Shown piece by piece: positions 59,097 through 64,000 of a stretch of DNA of 64,000 nt. The first letter of the stretch is position 1, and every line of letters begins with the position of its first letter. Both the position numbers and the translations under genes were made by a program. Source of the DNA: Zygnema cylindricum (lineage: Eukaryota; Streptophyta; Zygnematophyceae; Zygnematales; Zygnemataceae). The stretch lies in assembly GCA_037447655.1 (NCBI GenBank), contig JBBHKE010002887.1:372001-436000 (forward strand), read 5' to 3'. The notes beneath the pieces were generated by a model. It made no database searches. It worked only from the letters and a program-made list of their open reading frames with translations, and was not told the DNA's origin.

Positions 59097-60099
59097 TGTT
59101 GGTTTTTGGAAACCTTTAGTCCTCTCTATATCACATTGCTATGCTGCCATGCTGCGCTGGTCACATCACAGCCACAGCAGCTTGCGTACTAAGTACTAAG
59201 AGTATTGAACATACGGAATTGGACTTCAAGTGACGCGAAGAAACATAGATGAAAGTGTTGAATGTGTTGGAGAAATGGACGGCGGATCGCGAAGCGATCC
59301 GATGATTAACATTCGAAATGATTTAAATTGTACGTCGGCCGTACGAAACATAATGCGGCGGTCAACATGTGATGAATTGGACGCCACCAGAGCTACGGAC
59401 AGCAGCGCCGTCAGTTTGGTGAGGGACGCGAAATCGCGTCCATCACATGATATTTATTTTGGACGGTCCTGATTCGTTTGACGGAATTCGTACGACGTGT
59501 AAATATTTAACAATGTTTTGTCATGTGTATTTAATTATTAGTGTAGATCTTAGGTACACTCACATTAATAGAGGTAGTTGATTGATTACATACGGCTGGT
59601 ATGCCTCCGTACAGTTAGTAGTAAGCTGTAGTGTATATTTGTAGGACTTAGTCATTTCTAGACTTAGGAACTTTTTGGACAGAAACTGTTTCTGCTCCTT
59701 TTTGGGATTTTCATCTGAGAATTGCTCTCAGTTTTATTGGCAGAATTATCTAAAATTTTGCATGTGTGTTCCTCCTTGTGTGGGAAATATTGTGGCAAAT
59801 TTTCAGACCTATTTTGAGTCTGATTTGCTTGGGGATTCATTATGAAGTTGGTCATATTTATCAAAGTTCTGGCAGGCTGTTTTTCTGCAACTTTGACTGA
59901 GTGTTGTGATTATTCGGTTTCGTATTATTATATGAAATTTGGTGGGAATACTATGTGGAATAGGAACTATCTGGTTGAGTAGTTTCAGCTTGGTGTGGTT
60001 ATTCTGTAGAATTCTGAGAGGAATCAAAGGAGGCTGTTTTGGGGTAGTCTGTGGTGCTTCCGAGGGTACACTCATGGCTGAAAAGGGCTATGAACAACA
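59097..60099 (+). mobile_element. Solo LTR, family D-like (1003 bp), in the second gypsy copy
   Basis: TGTTGGTTTTTGGAAACC...GAACAACA with perfect TATTT duplication (59092-59096, 60100-60104) and no internal region. The first 30 bp resemble the X LTR (TTTAGTCCTCTCTAT) and the last approximately 420 bp resemble the solo LTR at 13554-14837, so it links the two families. A short GCTGCC/GCTGCG run near 59143-59185 recalls the Z LTR tract. Confidence 0.85.
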
Positions 60100-60104
60100 T
60101 ATTT

Positions 60105-60600
60105 AACCTCGTCCATGTAGCCATCCCCAACAGAATTTCAAATTGTTTTCCTTCCACCACTAAGAAGAAAGGTTGAATTCAGACTTGTTGCCCTGCGTCA
60201 TCGGTACTTCAATTAACATAGCCTTGATGATTCCGTAGACCGGTTAATTTCCACTGCTGACCCTGCTCAGGCATATGTTGTTTGTGCAGATTTTAGGCCA
60301 GAGTTCCTCGGGCATTTGCGGTAAAGCCGAGGTGGTGATCAGATTTAGGAGTGCCCCTCTATCAACCACTACGTCCTGAAATGCTCTGTATTCGTTGAGT
60401 TTGAAGTTGCCGGTCCAGTTTAGGATGAGCGCCTCCGATAACGCCTTGTAATCCCTATCCATCATAGGGGTTTTGGGTTCTACGGACAAAAAAACGATTC
60501 TAGGCTGATCTGCTAGAGCTACCTTCTCCCTTCCGAAGTATTCTCCTAGTGCCTGAATGCGGATATCTTCGGGCAGATTATGGGACGAGGCCAAAGTTTT
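60105..60600 (-). pseudogene. Second gypsy copy: aspartic protease
   Basis: On the minus strand: SSHNLPEDIRIQALGEYFGR, PKTPMMDRDYKALSEALILN, then VVVDRGALLNLITTSALPQM, the first copy's VVDTGA reading VVDRGA. The active-site Thr is thus Arg. EELWPKICTNNICLSRVSSG and KQFEILLGMATW-like sequence complete it. Confidence 0.82.
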
Positions 60601-61660
60601 TACATAGGTGAGAATGTAGGGGATAAGGTGCCTTACTAGTATAACAACAAGTTTGGAGAAAGGAGGTTGAGTATTAGGTGATGAAATGGTGGGACCTGGT
60701 TCCTCCGGTTTCTCCGCCCCCCCCTTTCTTCCTCACTTTTTGCGTCTAAATCCTGTGCGGGAGGAGTTTCTAGGGTGTCGTTCTCCGTGAGTTCAGCCAT
60801 GTATCTTTCGAACCAATCTTGGATGCTCATTCTCTCTTTCTCCATTGCCTCTTTTTCCAGCCTTTTGTGTTCTTCGTTTGGGTATTTTCGAAACTAGGAG
60901 GCTGTTTGTTAGTGGTAGGGAGAGGTGGTTGGGTCAGTTTGATTCCGAGGGCGATGTCATTGTTCAGAATTACCGCCCGGGGAGTGAAAGATAACCGTCC
61001 CGTGACCTTTCGCTTATGGTCCCCTAGGGCCATTTTCTGCGTGTCATTCCTCTACTTCAAAGTGGAATGACGAAGCTGTTGATGACTGTTCCCCACGCCC
61101 ACATTCAAGGCTCCATACAAAAAAGTGCGTATATAGTGGGCCTTGGGAGGTTCTAAATCCCAACCCATTACATCGTAATCATCCTCACCCGTTGTGGACT
61201 GTTGTTCAAGCTCCGCAAGCTTTTGAAATAACTCATGTTTTTGTTGTTGGATTTTTTGTGCTGTTGTCAAAGGAGGTGCCTTGGAGGAGGATCTTAAGCA
61301 TAGGGCAGCCAATTATGTTGCCATTGCGGCCAATTGCTTACTTTGCTGTTGGATGATCCTTTCATGTATATGCTTTGGCTGACGAATGGCCTTCATTTTG
61401 GTTCTTTAAGCGTAGCAGGGATTCAGCGCCCCCATGGGTAAAAGAGTTGAAAGGGGAGAGGGTTGATTGCCCCATAAAGCCACATGATGCACACTTGGAA
61501 CCTTCAAGGGTGTATTTCCCCCTTAGATCGTTTGACACCCGAGCATCATCAAATTTAGGAAGTTTAATATGCCTGAACTGCAATTGAGACATCTTCGAAG
61601 TTTCAGACCGAGGAGTTGGGCGGTAATTATCATGTCGCACCTTGTCGGTCATTTTAATTG
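60601..61660 (-). pseudogene. Second gypsy copy: gag C-terminal part
   Basis: Blocks on the minus strand: TSKMSQLQFRHIKLPKFDDA, RGKYTLEGSKCASCGFMG (61652-61362), MAALCLRSSSKAPPLT, QQKHELFQKLAELEQQSTTG, DYDVMGWDLEPPKAHYIRTF (61312-61052), TGRLSFTPRAVILNNDIALG (about 60990) and IQDWFERYMAELTENDTLET (60845-60700). All align with 34740-35760. The gag N-terminus and the leader are missing. Confidence 0.82.
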
Positions 61661-63164
61661 TTTATATTTAGGTGTTAGGACGGGCAGCCGCCACACTAAT
61701 TCGTGTTTGGGTGTTATTTGGGTTTCGCAGGACCGTACGACGTGTAACGTACGACCTATATTTCCCGCAATTTCTGTAATGACGATTTGGACCGTACCTG
61801 CGGTCGTACCGTACGACATATATTTTCCACGATTTCCGACGACGGTGGATTCAATTGTTTCGCGTCGACCGTAGGACTTACGTTGACTGGAATTCCCGCA
61901 GCCACAAATTGGAGCGTACGTGCGGTCCTACCGTACATGCTTTCATTTCCCGGATTATCCGCCGACGACCTGTTTTCAAATTCTCGGCCGTACAAATAAT
62001 CTATTGTACCTACATCTCCCGAAATTCCGGCCGACGACGAATTTGACCGTTTCGCGCAAAAGAGCATCTCGATCGTCGATGCGAAAATAAACAATTTCGA
62101 AAGGTGACATCTAGACCATTGACCCGTGTGACAGACAAAGCGACTGTCAGTTCTGACGAAGCGACGTCATTGGACCATTTTAAGTCGTGAACCATTTGGA
62201 GGTTCATGCATTCACATGTAGATAGGAAGGGTTTTAATCCGTAGGTTATAGATTTTGTAACGTAGGGCATAGGATTTTGGCTTTCTATTGGCTGAATCCA
62301 AACTAGACGCAAATACTTACATAGCACGCTGTACTCTGATTGGCTTGTTCTCACTAGGCGTAGTTTTTGTTACTTAGTTCATTTCGGATCATTTCCTGCA
62401 CACAATTTTCAAGTGCAGGAATTATTTATTTTCAGTATTGAGGATTTTCTGCAGCCATCTTTTTATTTGTAAAATTGTCCGGACAGCTTAGAGGCGATTT
62501 TTTGCCTTTGCGTGAAGCGTCTAGTTTTCTATTACATTATCAATATCTTGTAAAGCCTTGCAAATTAATCTATACGGCTTCGGCCAAAACCTACATGGTT
62601 TCCCTTCACTTTTCTCGTCCTTTTGAGTGGATTTCGACCGCGTTCCCACGACACAAACTTATTTTCCCGACTCTGGCTGAGCTTTTATTAGTGTGGAAGT
62701 TGCATGTTGGGATTATTGATTTTTTTTATTTATTTCTTGTGATTGTGTATTTATTTATATTTGCTTATGCGCATCTTTTGAGTTTGGCTATCTCAAACAT
62801 CATAAGTGTTCGGCATATTGTCATTTTCAATTTTTGTTGTTTGTCTTTCTCGGTTGTTTATGCTTTGATTTGTTTTATTTAAGTATAAATTCAGATTATC
62901 CTTGATAAGATAACTCCTGCAAGGAATATAAATAGACCGTGGGGCCTAGTTGTCATCCATCGGCTTAGTAGAATAAACCGACCTAACCATAACCAGCTAA
63001 GTCGTTGACCTTTTATTTTCTTCCACTTTGCCTATTGTTATATTTATTCATTTTTCTCTTTCATGTCTTATTTCATTCACAACATCTTTTCATCATTTCG
63101 GTTTAAGTGGAGCACAGCTGATGATATTGCATGCATCTTCACGTTATTTGACACATGCATATAA
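61661..63164. other. Unassigned stretch with degenerate GTACG-rich repeats
   Basis: Between about 61735 and 62045 four loose copies share GTACGAC-ATAT-TTTCC-CGA and CCGACGACG. A 135-codon, very hydrophobic frame at 62475-62882 has no family I recognise; its composition (Phe, Leu, Ile, Val) fits a T-rich sequence read by chance. GGAATATAAATAG near 62920 is TATA-like. No gene is supported. Confidence 0.45.
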
Positions 63165-64000
63165 TCCGTCGAGCATACGACGAATGAACGAAGAAGCACC
63201 ATAATTGCGCAAACTTTGAAACCGTAACACCTATAAAATTATTGGTGGCCACAACCCTATAAACTTATAGAAAACCCTACGATAGGGTGAAAACCAAGTG
63301 TTCCGCCGTTATATTGAGACATGTAACGAGGCTTTTTTGTAGAAGTGCGTGTTTTGCCAACGCTTTATAGTAACCCACCTATTCATCCATCAAACAAACG
63401 ACAAATGAACTAAGACGCACCATAATTGCCCAAACTTTGAAAACGTAGAACCTTTAAATTTATCGGCGGCCACAACCCTATAAACTTATATAAAAGACTA
63501 AGAGAGGGTGAAAACCAAGTTTTCCGCCGATATATTGAGACATGCAACAAGGTTTTTTTGTAGAAGTGTGTGTTTCGACCACGCTTTGTAATAACCCACT
63601 TATTCATCCATCGAGCATACGACGAATGAACTAAGACGCAACATAATTGCATAAACTTTGAAAACGTAGAACCTTAAAAATTATCGGTAGCCACAACCCT
63701 ATAAACTTATATAAAAGACTACGAGAGGGTGAAAACCAAGTTTTCCGCCGATATATTGAGACATACAACGAGGTTTTTTTGTAGAAGTGTGTGTTTCAAC
63801 CACGCTTTGTAATAACCCACCTATTCATCCGTCGAGCATAGGACGAATGAACCAAAAAGCACCATAATTGCGCAAACTTTGAAACCGTATAACATTTAAA
63901 ATTTTCGGTGGCCACAACCATATAAACTTATATAAAAGACTGCAAGAGGGTGAAAACCAAGTTTTCCGCCGATATATTGAGACATTCAACGAGGTTTTTT
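63165..64000. repeat. Tandem satellite, 221-bp unit (runs off the right end)
   Basis: The marker CGAATGAAC (or CAAATGAAC) recurs at 63181, 63402, 63623 and 63844, exactly 221 bp apart. Each unit includes CACCATAATTGC, ACTTTGAAA, CCACAACCCTATAAACTTAT, GTGAAAACCAAG and TTCCGCCG.TATATTGAGACA. Nearly four units are in the window. Units 2 and 3 are most alike. Confidence 0.93.

Noticed and set aside
62475-62882. A 135-residue hydrophobic frame as a possible membrane protein
   Set aside because: It sits in T-rich DNA, which gives Phe/Leu/Ile-rich frames by chance, and shows no known motif.
63165-64000. A CRISPR array
   Set aside because: The 221-bp units are contiguous tandem copies with no short-repeat/spacer alternation, in a eukaryotic context.

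Overview
The window looks like a repeat-rich intergenic block of a streptophyte nuclear genome. I lean to an early-diverging lineage (charophyte alga, bryophyte, lycophyte or fern) but cannot fix it. The evidence is plant-type Ty1/copia reverse transcriptases, primer-binding sites matching initiator tRNA-Met, a TRIM element, and a Ty3/gypsy element carrying a DNA cytosine methyltransferase; that last combination is known from a charophyte and from dinoflagellates. I found no single-copy cellular gene.

Layout. (1) 1-4200: 3' part of a copia element (family A, copy 1). A 515-bp TRIM with a tRNA-like sequence in each LTR sits inside it. (2) 4201-21422: a family B' copia split by a family B copia (4805-18426). 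The B element is itself split by a young copia of family X (4837-10799) and by a solo LTR (13554-14837). (3) 21673-27507: a minus-strand copia related to X. (4) 28591-29530: an LTR end and a gypsy gag relic on the minus strand. (5) 29906-52170: a short non-autonomous copia (family C). Its 5' LTR is split by an approximately 11-kb gypsy element (30070-47870), which is split in turn by family A copy 2 (36316-42786). (6) 52209-58385: a second, inverted family C copy, a family A-like 3' end and a third family C fragment. (7) 58386-61660: a second, inverted copy of the methyltransferase gypsy element, split by a solo LTR (59097-60099). (8) 61661-64000: unassigned sequence ending in a 221-bp satellite that runs off the right edge.

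Most boundaries are supported by TG...CA termini and 5-bp target-site duplications (GGGAG, TTTTC, TAAAT/TAAGT, ATGTT, TACTT, CTTGG, TATTT), so insertion order can be read. The youngest insertions are X in B, A copy 2 in the gypsy element, the solo LTRs and the TRIM.

Points of biological interest. The gypsy element places a DNMT3-like methyltransferase (motifs I, IV, VI, VIII, IX and X in canonical order, across three frames) between protease and reverse transcriptase, and ends in a PHD-finger-like cysteine cluster. Several copia families use an internal half-tRNA primer site, GGTTATGGGCCCAC, complementary to the anticodon arm of initiator tRNA-Met. Because the anticodon CAU reads ATG on the other strand, this site also supplies the apparent gag start codon. 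Nearly every LTR family carries an antisense tRNA-like module and a palindromic promoter motif. Family C is a shrunken copia whose residual gag/RT/RNase H chimera recurs in three copies. Almost every reading frame is interrupted; the 846-residue pol frame of the X element (6609-9149) is the best preserved.
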